Source of the DNA: JALZKA01 sp963753385
GTDB lineage: Bacteria > Actinomycetota > Thermoleophilia > Solirubrobacterales > 70-9
Assembly (NCBI GenBank): GCA_963753385.1
Contig: CAVWCC010000005.1
Span: forward strand, 62,001-126,000
Direction of reading: 5' to 3'
Length of the DNA stretch: 64,000 bases
The position numbers and the translations under genes are program-made. Under the pieces are notes generated by a model that ran no database searches, was not told the DNA's origin, and saw only the letters and a program-made list of their open reading frames with translations. This document shows positions 25,036 to 33,230 of this stretch, one piece after another (position 1 is the stretch's first letter; the number at the start of each line of letters is the position of its first letter).

Positions 25036-25049
25036 CTCCCTGGCGCGCG

Positions 25050-26282
25050 CTACTGCCCCCCGCCGCGCCGGCGCACCTTGCCGCCCTCGGCGCCGGGCTC
25101 CAGCGCCGGGCCGCGCGGTGGGGCGATGCCCAGGACGCGCATCGCCTTGAGGCCGAGGCTCAGCTTCTCGCGGCCCTCGGTCGACGACATGTCGTGGCCC
25201 GAGAGCTCTTTCACGCGCTCGAGCCGGTAGCGGATCGTGTGGCGGTGCGTGTACATCGTCTCGGCCGTCGGCGTCACGTTGCCGTCGTTGTCGAGGTACG
25301 CCTCCACCGTCGCGACCAGCTCGGTCTCGTACTGCTCGTCGTAGACCGAGAGCGGCGCCACCGTCTCCTCGTAGAACCGCTCGAGCTCGCCCGGGTCCTC
25401 GCTCATCGCCGGAAGCAACAGCCGATAGGCGCCGGTGTCCTCGAACGCCAGGATCTCGAGCGCCTCCGCCTCGGCCACGTTGACAGCGAGGAGCGCCTCC
25501 TTCCCCGCCCGGTAGACGTCCACAGGATCATCGGTGCGCCGGCTGTGGGCGACCGTGACCGTGAACCCGCCCAGCGACTGGTGCAGCTCCTGGGACACGG
25601 CCGCGGCGGCGCGCACCAGGATCGCCGTCTCCGACGCCGGGACGATCGCGCTCACCTCGGCCGCCTCGCCGTCGCCGACCACGGCGACCGTCCCCTTCGC
25701 CTGGGTGCGAAGTACCCGCAGCGACACGGTCAACACGCGCGCGCGCCAGTCGCCCTCCTGGGCGACCTGGGGATGCGCCCGTGCCATCACCACGCCGGCC
25801 CCGCCGGCCAGATCGACGCCTACCTCTGCCGCTCGAGCGGCTATGTCGCCCCGGTCGGTGACGCGCCGCTCGAGCACCGAGCGCACGAACTCGCCGCCGG
25901 CCTCGTCGCTCGCCCAGTCGCCCGAGCGCGAGCGCTCGACCTCGAGCGCCAGCAGCGCCGAGACCATCCGAGCCACGGGCGCGGCCGTGCCGGCCTCACC
26001 GCGTGAGCGGAACCGGAGCTCGCCCACGACCGAGTCCGCCACCCGAAGGTCAACCGACTCGACGCCCTCGCCGCCCGCCAGCAGCTTGCCCTCCTCCGCC
26101 GGGGAGGCCGCCGCGACCGCTAGCACGACGCTCGAGCGGTCGATCACCGCCACGCTCGCGCCGAGCACCTGGGCCGCCGCGCGGGCGACGGCGGGGAGCC
26201 CCGCGCCCGACTCGATCGCGTCAGAGAGCGCCTCGAGCGTGCTCGGATCGGCCTCGGCGCCGGCTTTCGCCTTCGAAGTCAC
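25050..26282 (-). CDS. PucR-family transcriptional regulator
   Basis: A 410-residue cytoplasmic regulator. The first ~150 residues form a GAF-like sensor-type region (VLGASVAVIDRSSVVLAVA, VGELRFRSRGE). A central GGDEF-like/CdaR segment follows (GAGVVMARAHPQV, FTVTVAHSRRTDDPVDVYRAGKEAL). The C-terminal PucR helix-turn-helix reads TVEAYLDNDGNVTPTAETMY then THRHTIRYRLERVKELSGHD (about 335-390). Such proteins often control purine or amino-acid catabolism; the target is unknown here. GTG 26280-26282 overlaps the stop of the ASCH-like gene (GTGA), so the two are probably one unit. The frame is open upstream to 26822, but that part is antisense-type sequence. Confidence 0.88.
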   Translation of the reverse strand: MTSKAKAGAEADPSTLEALSDAIESGAGLPAVARAAAQVLGASVAVIDRSSVVLAVAAASPAEEGKLLAGGEGVESVDLRVADSVVGELRFRSRGEAGTAAPVARMVSALLALEVERSRSGDWASDEAGGEFVRSVLERRVTDRGDIAARAAEVGVDLAGGAGVVMARAHPQVAQEGDWRARVLTVSLRVLRTQAKGTVAVVGDGEAAEVSAIVPASETAILVRAAAAVSQELHQSLGGFTVTVAHSRRTDDPVDVYRAGKEALLAVNVAEAEALEILAFEDTGAYRLLLPAMSEDPGELERFYEETVAPLSVYDEQYETELVATVEAYLDNDGNVTPTAETMYTHRHTIRYRLERVKELSGHDMSSTEGREKLSLGLKAMRVLGIAPPRGPALEPGAEGGKVRRRGGGQ

Positions 26283-26887
26283 CGGGGAAGTCTGGCAGCG
26301 CCGCCGCGATTCGTGGCGCGCAGGTAGCTCCGGCCTCTCGGCGAGAGGCGGTAGCCGACCCGCAGGCTCTCGGTCAGGCCCAGGTTCTTGAGCTTGCGGA
26401 CGTCGAGCTTGAACGGCGGCTTCTCGCGCTCCACGATCGCCGCGAGGTCCTCCGCCCTCACCTCGGGGCGGCTCGCGATCAGCTCCAGCGTCGTCATCGT
26501 CCACGGCCCGTGCCGCGAGGCCCGATCGAGCCGCTCGAGCCGCGCGTCGATCTCCGCCACGGCCTCGGCGTCGAGATCCGCATCCGCCGCCAGCTCGGCG
26601 CGCGGGTCTGGGCCGGGCACGCGCCGGAACTCGATCCGGAACACCGGCCGCCCGTCCTCCGGCCCCAGCGCGACACGGACTTCCTCGGCGCTCAAATACC
26701 CCGCCCGCACCGCGTCCGGCTCGCCGATTCCGGCGGCATCCACATCGTCGACCGCCAGCACCTCGACGATCCCCACCGGCGTCCGCCGCCTCCGCCCGGC
26801 GACCACGCGCGAGCGCTCCCACCGGCGGAACGCGAGCGTGACCGACCCGTCCTCGATCCCCGCCCAGAACCGCTTGCGGAAGAGCAT
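26279..26887 (-). CDS. ASCH/PUA-like domain protein with C-terminal winged-helix-like region
   Basis: A 202-residue protein that opens MLFRKRFWAGIEDGSVTLAF then RRWERSRVVAGRRRRTPVGI, the pattern of ASCH (PUA-like beta-barrel) proteins thought to bind RNA. The barrel seems to span about residues 1-90 (VEVLAVDDVDAAGIG, FRIEFRRVPGPD). The rest (WTMTTLELIASRPEVRAEDL, DVRKLKNLGLTESLRVGYRL) resembles a winged helix. It overlaps the PucR gene by 4 nt. No target is known, so the assignment is by sequence feel rather than a search. Confidence 0.65.
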   Translation of the reverse strand: MLFRKRFWAGIEDGSVTLAFRRWERSRVVAGRRRRTPVGIVEVLAVDDVDAAGIGEPDAVRAGYLSAEEVRVALGPEDGRPVFRIEFRRVPGPDPRAELAADADLDAEAVAEIDARLERLDRASRHGPWTMTTLELIASRPEVRAEDLAAIVEREKPPFKLDVRKLKNLGLTESLRVGYRLSPRGRSYLRATNRGGAARLPR

Positions 26888-26904
26888 CCGACCGGCGCCG
26901 GCGC

Positions 26905-27147
26905 CTAGCCGAACCAGCCCGAGATGTCGTTCCAGTAGTAGACGATGATCACGCCGAGCCCGAAGCCCAGGGCGAGCAAAGCGATCAGCACGAACAGCGA
27001 CAGCACCGCGGCCGTCGCCTTCTCCCAGCCGCGGCCGAACGAGTTGAGGGACGGGACCAGGATCAGCGCCGTGAAGGCGAGCAGGCTGAGCAGCCCGGCG
27101 CCACCGAACAGGAAGTGGACCGCGCCGATGTCGGCGAGGAGGTTCAT
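26905..27147 (-). CDS. Small two-helix membrane protein
   Basis: An 80-residue protein from ATG 27145-27147 with two strong membrane helices (FLFGGAGLLSLLAFTALILV and AAVLSLFVLIALLALGFGLG) and a short aromatic tail (VYYWNDISGWFG). Its ATG overlaps the stop of the DedA-PAP2 gene (ATGA), so it is co-translated with it. I do not recognise a family; it could be a small partner of the membrane phosphatase fusion. Confidence 0.7.
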   Translation of the reverse strand: MNLLADIGAVHFLFGGAGLLSLLAFTALILVPSLNSFGRGWEKATAAVLSLFVLIALLALGFGLGVIIVYYWNDISGWFG

Positions 27148-28634
27148 TCGCGACTCACTGCATTGTTCCGGAAGTGCACGACGACGAGCGCGACGGCACC
27201 ACAGAGGGCGAAACTCGCGACGCCGAGCGCAGCGCCTGAGTTTACGTCGCTCAGGTAGTGCGTCCGAAGATAGACGCGCGAAAGCGCGACCGCGGCGGCC
27301 AGCAGCGCTCCTGCGACGACCAGCGCGGTGCCGTACGTCAGCCCCCGTCGTACCCGGGTCGCAAGGGTCAGCGCCAGCCAGGGATAGATGATCACGTAAG
27401 CGGCGTGACCGCTCGGCCAGGAGTACCCGTCGACCTCGACCAGGGGGCCGGGCGGCCGCGGTCGCTCGAGCGCCTCTTTCAGGATCGGCACCGCGAGATG
27501 AGCGAGCGCCACCCCGACGACGAGCACCGCCAGCTCCGGCCAGCGCCGGCCCAACCCGAGCCACACCGCCGCCGCCAGCGCAACCGCCAAGGTGACCGGC
27601 ACCGAGCCCAGCGTCGTCACCACCTCGTTCAGGTCCGTGAACCAGTCCGAGCGCAGGTCGGCGGCGATCTCGAACGCCTTCTCGTCGCCGCGAGTCGGCC
27701 CCGGGTCATCGCCGACGATCACGCCGAAGCCGACGACGATGAAGAGCGCGACCGCCAGCACCGCCATCGTGCTGGTGAACTCGAGCCCCAGGTTGCCCGG
27801 CGTCACGCGCTGCCAGAGAAACCTGGCCTGCGGCTCGATCCGCCGGCCCAGCGCAACCACCGGCCGCCCCCACCGGGTTTCGTCAAGCCTGGCCGCAAGC
27901 TTCGCCCGGTTTTCGCGCACCCGCATGAAGCGGACCCCAAGGACCGTCCCGACGACGATCGCCACGACCGCCCCGAACACGAAGATGCCGCGGCTCGCGA
28001 TCTCCTCCGCGACGCCGATGTTCTCGGCCAGCACGAAACCGAGCAACGAGAACGTGGCGGCCCACAAACCCGTCCCCAGCACGCTGTAAGGCAGGAACGC
28101 GCGGTAGCGCATCCCCGAGCTGCCGGCGATGAACGGCGCCAGCGCGCGCACCAGGCCAAGGAAACGGCCGACCAGGATCGTCTTGCCGCCGTGACGGCCG
28201 AAATAGTCCTCGACCTGGGCGAAGCGCTCGGGCGTGATCCGCACCCGGTGGCCGTGCTTGAGGATGAACTCCCGTCCCAACCGGGTGCCGATGTAAAACG
28301 AAACCGAGTCGCCGGCCCACGCGGAGAACCACACCAGCGCGATCGTGATCACGATCGACGTCTCGCCCTGGCCGGCGATCGCCCCGGCGATGATCACCGC
28401 CGTCTCGCCGGGGAAGACGAGCCCGACGAACGCGCCAGTCTCGAGGAAGGCGAGCAGGCTGACGAGCAGGTACGTCCACTGCCCGAGGCCGTCGGCGAGA
28501 TCGTTGAGGATCTCCTCGGCGTTGATGCTCGGGAACTCGTCGCGGAACAGGAAGTAGGCGAGCGCGAGCAGCACGACGGCGATCGCCAAGGGGTGCTCGC
28601 GCAGCACTGCCCAGACCCGGCTCATCCGCGGCAC
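27144..28634 (-). CDS. DedA (SNARE-associated/VTT) domain fused to PAP2 phosphatase domain
   Basis: A 496-residue polytopic protein with two modules. Residues ~35-215 are a DedA/VTT domain (FLETGAFVGLVFPGETAVII, GDSVSFYIGTRLGREFI, GGKTILVGRFLGLVRALAPF with the conserved GRF-x-R region). These domains are linked to flipping undecaprenyl phosphate or phospholipids. Residues ~300-490 are a PAP2 phosphatase with all three catalytic motifs: KEALERPRPPG, WPSGHAAYVIIYPW and SRVYLRTHYLSDVNSGA. A lipid phosphate could thus be dephosphorylated and recycled by one protein, for example undecaprenyl pyrophosphate. The likely start is ATG 28623-28625 (MSRVWAVL); the GTG at 28634 is also possible. Confidence 0.9.
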   Translation of the reverse strand: MPRMSRVWAVLREHPLAIAVVLLALAYFLFRDEFPSINAEEILNDLADGLGQWTYLLVSLLAFLETGAFVGLVFPGETAVIIAGAIAGQGETSIVITIALVWFSAWAGDSVSFYIGTRLGREFILKHGHRVRITPERFAQVEDYFGRHGGKTILVGRFLGLVRALAPFIAGSSGMRYRAFLPYSVLGTGLWAATFSLLGFVLAENIGVAEEIASRGIFVFGAVVAIVVGTVLGVRFMRVRENRAKLAARLDETRWGRPVVALGRRIEPQARFLWQRVTPGNLGLEFTSTMAVLAVALFIVVGFGVIVGDDPGPTRGDEKAFEIAADLRSDWFTDLNEVVTTLGSVPVTLAVALAAAVWLGLGRRWPELAVLVVGVALAHLAVPILKEALERPRPPGPLVEVDGYSWPSGHAAYVIIYPWLALTLATRVRRGLTYGTALVVAGALLAAAVALSRVYLRTHYLSDVNSGAALGVASFALCGAVALVVVHFRNNAVSRE

Positions 28635-28638
28635 CCTG

Positions 28639-29475
28639 TCACGCGGACCTCGCGGGACCGCTCACGATCGCGCCAGCCCACCGCGGCGGCAGGTCCCCCG
28701 CCGCCCTGTCGGCCGCCACGATGTCCTCGAAGAGCCCGACCGCCGTCGGGCCGGAGCCCGTCACCAGCGCGACCTTCGACCCGACCTCGGCGAGCGCCCC
28801 GAGCGCCTGCCCGATCTCCGGCCGGAGCGAGAGCGCCGCCTCCTGCAGGTCGTTGACCAGCAGTTCCGGATACGAAAGCGGCGACACGCCCGCTTCGGCG
28901 GCCGCACGGATGCGACCCTCCAGTTCATCCAGCTCCGTACTCGAGCGACCGAGGCCGAGCCGGTCGGCCTCCGCGTACACCTCCGCGGTGCTCAACCCCG
29001 GTTCGAACGGGATCAGCACCACCGCGAACTCCCCGGGTTCGGGAAGCGCCTCGACCCGCTCGCCGGCCCCGCCGACGAGCGCGAACCGCGGCTCGAGCTG
29101 CGAGGTCACGTCCGCGCCGATCTCCTCCGCAAGCGCTTCCATCCCCTGCACCTGGCCCTGCGCCAGGCGCAGGACGGCCGCCGCGTCGGCGCTGCCGCCG
29201 CCGAGCCCCGCCGCGACCGGAATCCGCTTGTCGATCTCGATCCGAAGCGGTGGCCCCTTCCAGCCGCGCGCGCGCAACGCCGCAAGCGCCGTCTCCGCCA
29301 GGTTCGGGCCCTCCACCCCGTCGCAGACGACCTCGTCCTCCTCCTCGGAGAAGACTTCGATCCGGTCCGCCAGCATCAGTGGGCAGAAGATCGAGCGCAG
29401 CTCGTGCAGGCCGTCCGCGCGCGCCGCTCCCAGGTAGAGGCACAGGTTGAGCTTGGCCGAGGCGCGGACGACCAT
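28639..29475 (-). CDS. ispE: 4-diphosphocytidyl-2-C-methyl-D-erythritol kinase
   Basis: A 278-residue GHMP kinase of the MEP isoprenoid pathway. It starts MVVRASAKLNLCLYLGAARA (motif 1 with the catalytic Lys/Asn), has the ATP loop IPVAAGLGGGSADAAAVLRL (GHMP motif 2), a D-V-T-S-like segment (EIGADVTSQLEPRFALVGG) and the C-terminal motif VALVTGSGPTAVGLFED. The DVP-F motif common in IspE is slightly altered (ADVTSQLEP). ATG 29473-29475 overlaps the rsmA stop by one base. rsmA-ispE linkage is conserved in Gram-positives. Confidence 0.94.
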   Translation of the reverse strand: MVVRASAKLNLCLYLGAARADGLHELRSIFCPLMLADRIEVFSEEEDEVVCDGVEGPNLAETALAALRARGWKGPPLRIEIDKRIPVAAGLGGGSADAAAVLRLAQGQVQGMEALAEEIGADVTSQLEPRFALVGGAGERVEALPEPGEFAVVLIPFEPGLSTAEVYAEADRLGLGRSSTELDELEGRIRAAAEAGVSPLSYPELLVNDLQEAALSLRPEIGQALGALAEVGSKVALVTGSGPTAVGLFEDIVAADRAAGDLPPRWAGAIVSGPARSA

Positions 29476-30236
29476 CAGCCCTCCAGCTCCTTTGCGAGCG
29501 CGGAGAACTCCGCCGGCGCGAGCTCCTCCGCGCGGGCCGTGGCAGGCAGCCCCAGGGCGTCGAGCGCCTCCAACGTGCGATCACGCGACGCGACGCCGGC
29601 GATGCCGACCGAGCGCGCGAGCGCCTTCCGCCGGTGCGCAAAGGCACCGCGCACGAGCCGTGCCACCGCATCCCCCGGCCACGGGCCCGTCCGCTCGAGC
29701 CGTACGAGCGCCGACTCCACACGCGGCCGGGGACGAAACACCGCGGGGTCCACGGCGCGCAGCAGCTCGACCCGGCACGCGAGCTGGACCAGCACGCTCG
29801 GCGAGCCGTACGCCTTCGTCCGCGGCGAAGCGCCGAGCCGGTCGGCGATCTCGCGCTGCACCATCACCGTCCAGCGGCGCAGCCCGGGTAGCACGGCGAT
29901 CGTCCGTAGCAGCAACGGCGTCGCGATCGAGTACGGCAGGTTCGAGACCATCGCCGTCGGCGGCGGATCGAGTGCCGCGAGATCCACGTCCATCGCGTCG
30001 CCGAAGACCAGCCTGATGCCGGGCTCCCGCGTGGCCAGCTCCTCCAAGCCAGGGCGCAACCGTTCATCGAGCTCGATGACGTGCATCGCGGCGACCGCGG
30101 GAGCGAGCCGCTCGCTGAGCGGCCCCTCCCCGCCCCCGACCTCGAGAAGGACATCCTCGGGGTCGAGCTGGGCCTCGCGGACGATCGCGTCCAGCAGGTT
30201 CGTGTCCGCCAGGAAGTTCTGGCCAAGTCTCACCAC
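29475..30236 (-). CDS. rsmA: 16S rRNA dimethyladenosine transferase (KsgA)
   Basis: A 253-residue SAM-dependent methyltransferase that dimethylates two adjacent adenines near the 3' end of 16S rRNA. The N-terminal LGQNFLADTNLLDAIV, SAM loop EVGGGEGPLSERLA, acidic strand VIELDERL and catalytic NLPYS (SNLPYSIATPLLL) are all present. FRPRPRVESALVRLER and the C-terminal KELEG tail follow. It overlaps tatD by 7 nt and ispE by 1 nt. Confidence 0.95.
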   Translation of the reverse strand: MVRLGQNFLADTNLLDAIVREAQLDPEDVLLEVGGGEGPLSERLAPAVAAMHVIELDERLRPGLEELATREPGIRLVFGDAMDVDLAALDPPPTAMVSNLPYSIATPLLLRTIAVLPGLRRWTVMVQREIADRLGASPRTKAYGSPSVLVQLACRVELLRAVDPAVFRPRPRVESALVRLERTGPWPGDAVARLVRGAFAHRRKALARSVGIAGVASRDRTLEALDALGLPATARAEELAPAEFSALAKELEG

Positions 30237-31003
30237 CGGAACACCCGGGCGGCATTCGCCTCGACCAGCTCGTCGAACTCGTCGTAGCCCATCCCGCGCG
30301 CCGCCGCGACCTCGCGCGCGGTCTCGACCACGAGCGCCGGCTCGTTGCGCTTACCGCGGCGCGACTGCGGCGCCAGAAACGGCGAATCCGTCTCGACCAG
30401 GATCAGCTCGTCGGGGACGAGCCGCGCCGCCTCGCGCAGCGCCGCCGCCCGCGGGTAGGTGACGTTGCCCGCGAACGAGCAGTACCAGCCGTTCGCTGCC
30501 GCTTCGGCGACCCGCTCGGGAGGGGCCGAGAAGCAGTGCAGGATCACGGCAACACCCGCGGCCTCCTCCGACAGCACGGACAGCGTCGCGTCCACCGCGT
30601 CGTCGTCCGGCCCCTCGCCCGAGCGCATATGGATCACCAGCGGCTTCCCGGTCTCGCGGGCGATCCTGATCTGCGCGCGAAACGCGCGGAGCTGATCGTC
30701 GCGCGGGGAACCATCGCGGTAGAAGTCGAGCCCAGTCTCGCCGACGGCGGCCGCGTCCGGGCCGGCGGCGAGCTCACGCAGCCTCGCCTCGGCCTCGTCG
30801 TCGAACCCCGCGGCCGAGTTCGGATGCCTGCCGACGCAGGCGAAGACCGCCTCGTGCTCGCGCGCGAGCGCCACTGCCTCGGCGTTCGACTCATCGTCGA
30901 GGCCGACCGTGAGGATCCTCAGCACCCCCGCCTGTATCGCACGGGCGACCAACTCGGATGCGGGCGCGTCGCAGAGGCCGAGGTGAGCGTGGGTATCGAC
31001 CAC
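30230..31003 (-). CDS. TatD-family metal-dependent hydrolase/DNase
   Basis: A 257-residue TIM-barrel deoxyribonuclease-like hydrolase. Metal ligands lie in VDTHAHLGL (HxH), AVGETGLDFYR (Glu), PLVIHMRSGEG (His), VILHCFSAPPERV (His) and ILVETDSPFLAPQ (Asp). It sits in the metG-tatD-rsmA-ispE string, the usual actinobacterial setting. TatD proteins trim DNA or RNA ends and act in quality control. GTG or ATG at 31003 is the only plausible start. Confidence 0.93.
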   Translation of the reverse strand: MVDTHAHLGLCDAPASELVARAIQAGVLRILTVGLDDESNAEAVALAREHEAVFACVGRHPNSAAGFDDEAEARLRELAAGPDAAAVGETGLDFYRDGSPRDDQLRAFRAQIRIARETGKPLVIHMRSGEGPDDDAVDATLSVLSEEAAGVAVILHCFSAPPERVAEAAANGWYCSFAGNVTYPRAAALREAARLVPDELILVETDSPFLAPQSRRGKRNEPALVVETAREVAAARGMGYDEFDELVEANAARVFRW

Positions 31004-31045
31004 GCGCGTCAGTCTAGGAGCGGCCTCAGATCGTGCCGTGGCGAT

Positions 31046-31486
31046 CTACTCGGACGGCGGCGTGGCCCCGGCTCGCTCCGGGAAGCGCGGCAGCCCGTCG
31101 TCGGGGATCGGCTCCCAACTCGCGGCGTACTCGGTGAACTGGTGCGCCATCGGCCGGATTCCCGGATCGTCGTCCAGCGCCCCCATCCGCACACTCACCA
31201 TGTTCGGGTCGTCTGGGCTGGTCGCGCAGAGATGCCCCCCGCACTCGACGCAGAACGACTTCGTCCAGCCGTCACCCGGGTCCCAGGTGCGAACCGACTT
31301 CTCCCCGCTCACGATCCGAAACGAACCGGGCGCGGTGAGCGCGGAAACCGCGAACGCGCTGCCGGTGCGTCGCTGGCAGCGCTTGCAGTGGCAGTACAGG
31401 GCGACCACCGGGGGCTCCGAGATCTCGAACCGAACCCGGCCGCAAACGCAACCGCCGGTGAGCGGGAGCTGCGGGACATCGCTCAT
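31046..31486 (-). CDS. GFA (glutathione-dependent formaldehyde-activating enzyme/CENP-V)-family protein
   Basis: A 146-residue zinc-binding protein with the Cys layout of the GFA/CENP-V fold: GGCVCGRVRFE, LYCHCKRCQRRTGSAF, and SFCVECGGHLCATSPD. The family includes S-hydroxymethylglutathione synthase, but most bacterial members have unproven activity, and mycothiol-type thiols replace glutathione in many actinobacteria. It lies between tatD and the ABC permease, in the same direction, and seems to be an insertion into the metG-tatD unit. Confidence 0.88.
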   Translation of the reverse strand: MSDVPQLPLTGGCVCGRVRFEISEPPVVALYCHCKRCQRRTGSAFAVSALTAPGSFRIVSGEKSVRTWDPGDGWTKSFCVECGGHLCATSPDDPNMVSVRMGALDDDPGIRPMAHQFTEYAASWEPIPDDGLPRFPERAGATPPSE

Positions 31487-31507
31487 GCCGCCAGCGTAAC
31501 GACGCCG

Positions 31508-32380
31508 CTACAGATCCCTCCGGCCGAACGCGCGGATCGCGAGGGCGAGCACGACCGCGGTGTACGCGATCGCGAAGAGCACCACGCCCGAGCCGGCCTC
31601 GTCCGAGCCGCCGAACGGCCCCAGCTCGATCGCTGCCCGCGTGAATCCGGTCGTGTCGGTGGCGATCAGGTAGAGGCCGCCCTGGTAGAGCGCCTCGAAC
31701 GGAAGCGCGACCGCAACGACGTCCGCGATCCGCTCCAGCCGGCTCGAGCTCAGCGCCTCGCCGATCTGACCCAGGAGCCCGGCCACCAGCCCGGCGCCGA
31801 AGACCATGAACACGGCGATCCCCTGAGCCGTCGCCGCCAGGAACACCGACATCAGGACCGAGAGCGCTGCGACGATCGCCACGGCCCCGGCGAGCGCGAT
31901 GCCCGGGAGGACAACGTGCGCCGGCGTCCAATCGCCGGTCACCTCGGTGATCAGCAGCGCCACCAGATAGACCCCGAGCACGTACACCGTGGTCGCGGTG
32001 ACCGCGCCGAGGTAGCGCGCGAGCAGCATCGTCCCACGCCCCAGAGGCCGCACCACCAGCGGCTGGAGCAGGCCGGACTCGGCATCCCCGCGCACGACGC
32101 CGTTCGTCAGGAAGATCGCCAGCACGCTGCCGAGGAACAGCACGGCGAACATCGCGAGGCCGAAGATCGTGCCTCCGATCAACGCGCGCTCGTCCACAAA
32201 CGCGTCACCGACGAGGCCGCGCTCCTCTAACTCGTCGAAGGCGAAGTGAGCGCCGAGGGCGTAGAGCGCCAGAAACGCCACGGTCAGCGCGACGACGACC
32301 ACGAAGACGCGCTTCCGCAGGCTCTCGGCCAGCGCGTACCCGACGATCGTCCGGGCTCCGGACAGACGCGTGACGGTCAC
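31508..32380 (-). CDS. ABC-2 type transporter permease
   Basis: A 290-residue membrane protein with six predicted helices: VFVVVVALTVAFLALYALGA, IFGLAMFAVLFLGSVLAIFL, YLGAVTATTVYVLGVYLVAL, VAIVAALSVLMSVFLAATA, AVFMVFGAGLVAGLLGQI and VVLFAIAYTAVVLALAI. GVVRGDAESGLLQPLVVRPL is the cytosolic coupling region typical of ABC-2 (NatB/DrrB-like) permeases. Its ATG overlaps the ATPase stop (32377-32380, ATGA). Substrate unknown; export or lipid movement is likely from the family. Confidence 0.9.
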   Translation of the reverse strand: MTVTRLSGARTIVGYALAESLRKRVFVVVVALTVAFLALYALGAHFAFDELEERGLVGDAFVDERALIGGTIFGLAMFAVLFLGSVLAIFLTNGVVRGDAESGLLQPLVVRPLGRGTMLLARYLGAVTATTVYVLGVYLVALLITEVTGDWTPAHVVLPGIALAGAVAIVAALSVLMSVFLAATAQGIAVFMVFGAGLVAGLLGQIGEALSSSRLERIADVVAVALPFEALYQGGLYLIATDTTGFTRAAIELGPFGGSDEAGSGVVLFAIAYTAVVLALAIRAFGRRDL

Positions 32381-33219
32381 CCGATCTCCTCCCCGACCGC
32401 CTCGAGATAGGCATCCTCGAGCGTCGAGGACAGCACGCTCACGCCGTAAACGCGCTCGCCCGCGGCGACAAGCTCAGCGACGATCCGCGGCGCATCTTCA
32501 CGGCGCGCGCCCTCGATCAGCCGCTTGCCCGACGCAGTCTCGACCTCGACCCCGCGCGGGCGCGTCAGCTCCGCCGGCGTTCCGCGCTCGACGATCTCAC
32601 CGCCGACGAGGATCGCTACCCGGTCGCAGACGAGCTCGACCTCACTCAACAGGTGCGAGGAGAGCAGGACGGAAACGCCGCGACCGCGAAGCTCGTCGAG
32701 CAGCCTGCGGACCACCCGCCTGCCCGCGGGGTCGAGCGCGCTGGTGGGCTCGTCCAGCAGCAGGAGCCGCGGGCTGCCGACCAGGGCCTGGGCGATCCCA
32801 AGCCGCTGCTGCATGCCCTTCGACATCGCTCCGACGCGGGTCCCGGCGGCGTCGGAGAGACCCACGAGGTCGAGCAGCTCGTCCCGCTCCGTGTCCGCTC
32901 CGGACGAGCCGGCGAGGCTCTGGTGCAGCTTGAGGAGCTCATCGGCGGAGCACCAGGCGGGAAACCGAAACAGCTCCGCGAGATAGCCCACCGCCGCTCG
33001 TGCGGGCAGCGAGCCCGCATCGTGCCCATCGACCTCCGCGCGTCCTCCGGTCGGCCGCACCAACCCGCAGGCGATCTTCGCGAGCGTCGACTTGCCCGCG
33101 CCATTCGGGCCCAGGAGGCCGACCACCTCGCCCTCGGCAACTTCCAGTGAGACACCGCGCAGAGCGTCGGTTGTGTCGTAGCGCTTGCGGAGCTGATCCG
33201 CGCGGAAGGCGAGGGGCAC
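32377..33219 (-). CDS. ABC transporter ATP-binding protein
   Basis: A 280-residue ATPase of the drug/polysaccharide-export (CcmA/NatA-like) type. It has Walker A GLLGPNGAGKSTLAKI, Q-loop region ELFRFP, signature MSKGMQQRLGIAQAL, Walker B RLLLLDEPTSALDP and switch His in VLLSSHLLSEVELVCD. The C-terminal ~70 residues (GKRLIEGARREDAPRIVAEL, TLEDAYLEAVGEEIG) form the extra domain seen in ABC-2 exporters. It pairs with the overlapping permease downstream and starts 11 nt after metG. Confidence 0.93.
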   Translation of the reverse strand: MPLAFRADQLRKRYDTTDALRGVSLEVAEGEVVGLLGPNGAGKSTLAKIACGLVRPTGGRAEVDGHDAGSLPARAAVGYLAELFRFPAWCSADELLKLHQSLAGSSGADTERDELLDLVGLSDAAGTRVGAMSKGMQQRLGIAQALVGSPRLLLLDEPTSALDPAGRRVVRRLLDELRGRGVSVLLSSHLLSEVELVCDRVAILVGGEIVERGTPAELTRPRGVEVETASGKRLIEGARREDAPRIVAELVAAGERVYGVSVLSSTLEDAYLEAVGEEIG

Positions 33220-33230
33220 GGCGGCCGACG

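Noticed and set aside
23658..26006. A 782-codon plus-strand open frame
   Set aside because: It is antisense to glmU, crosses the tRNA and is Arg/Asp/Val-rich without domain motifs; high GC keeps antisense frames open.
26282..26822. N-terminal extension of the PucR protein
   Set aside because: Overlaps the ASCH-like gene and consists of Arg/Gly-rich shadow sequence; GTG 26282 overlapping GTGA is preferred.
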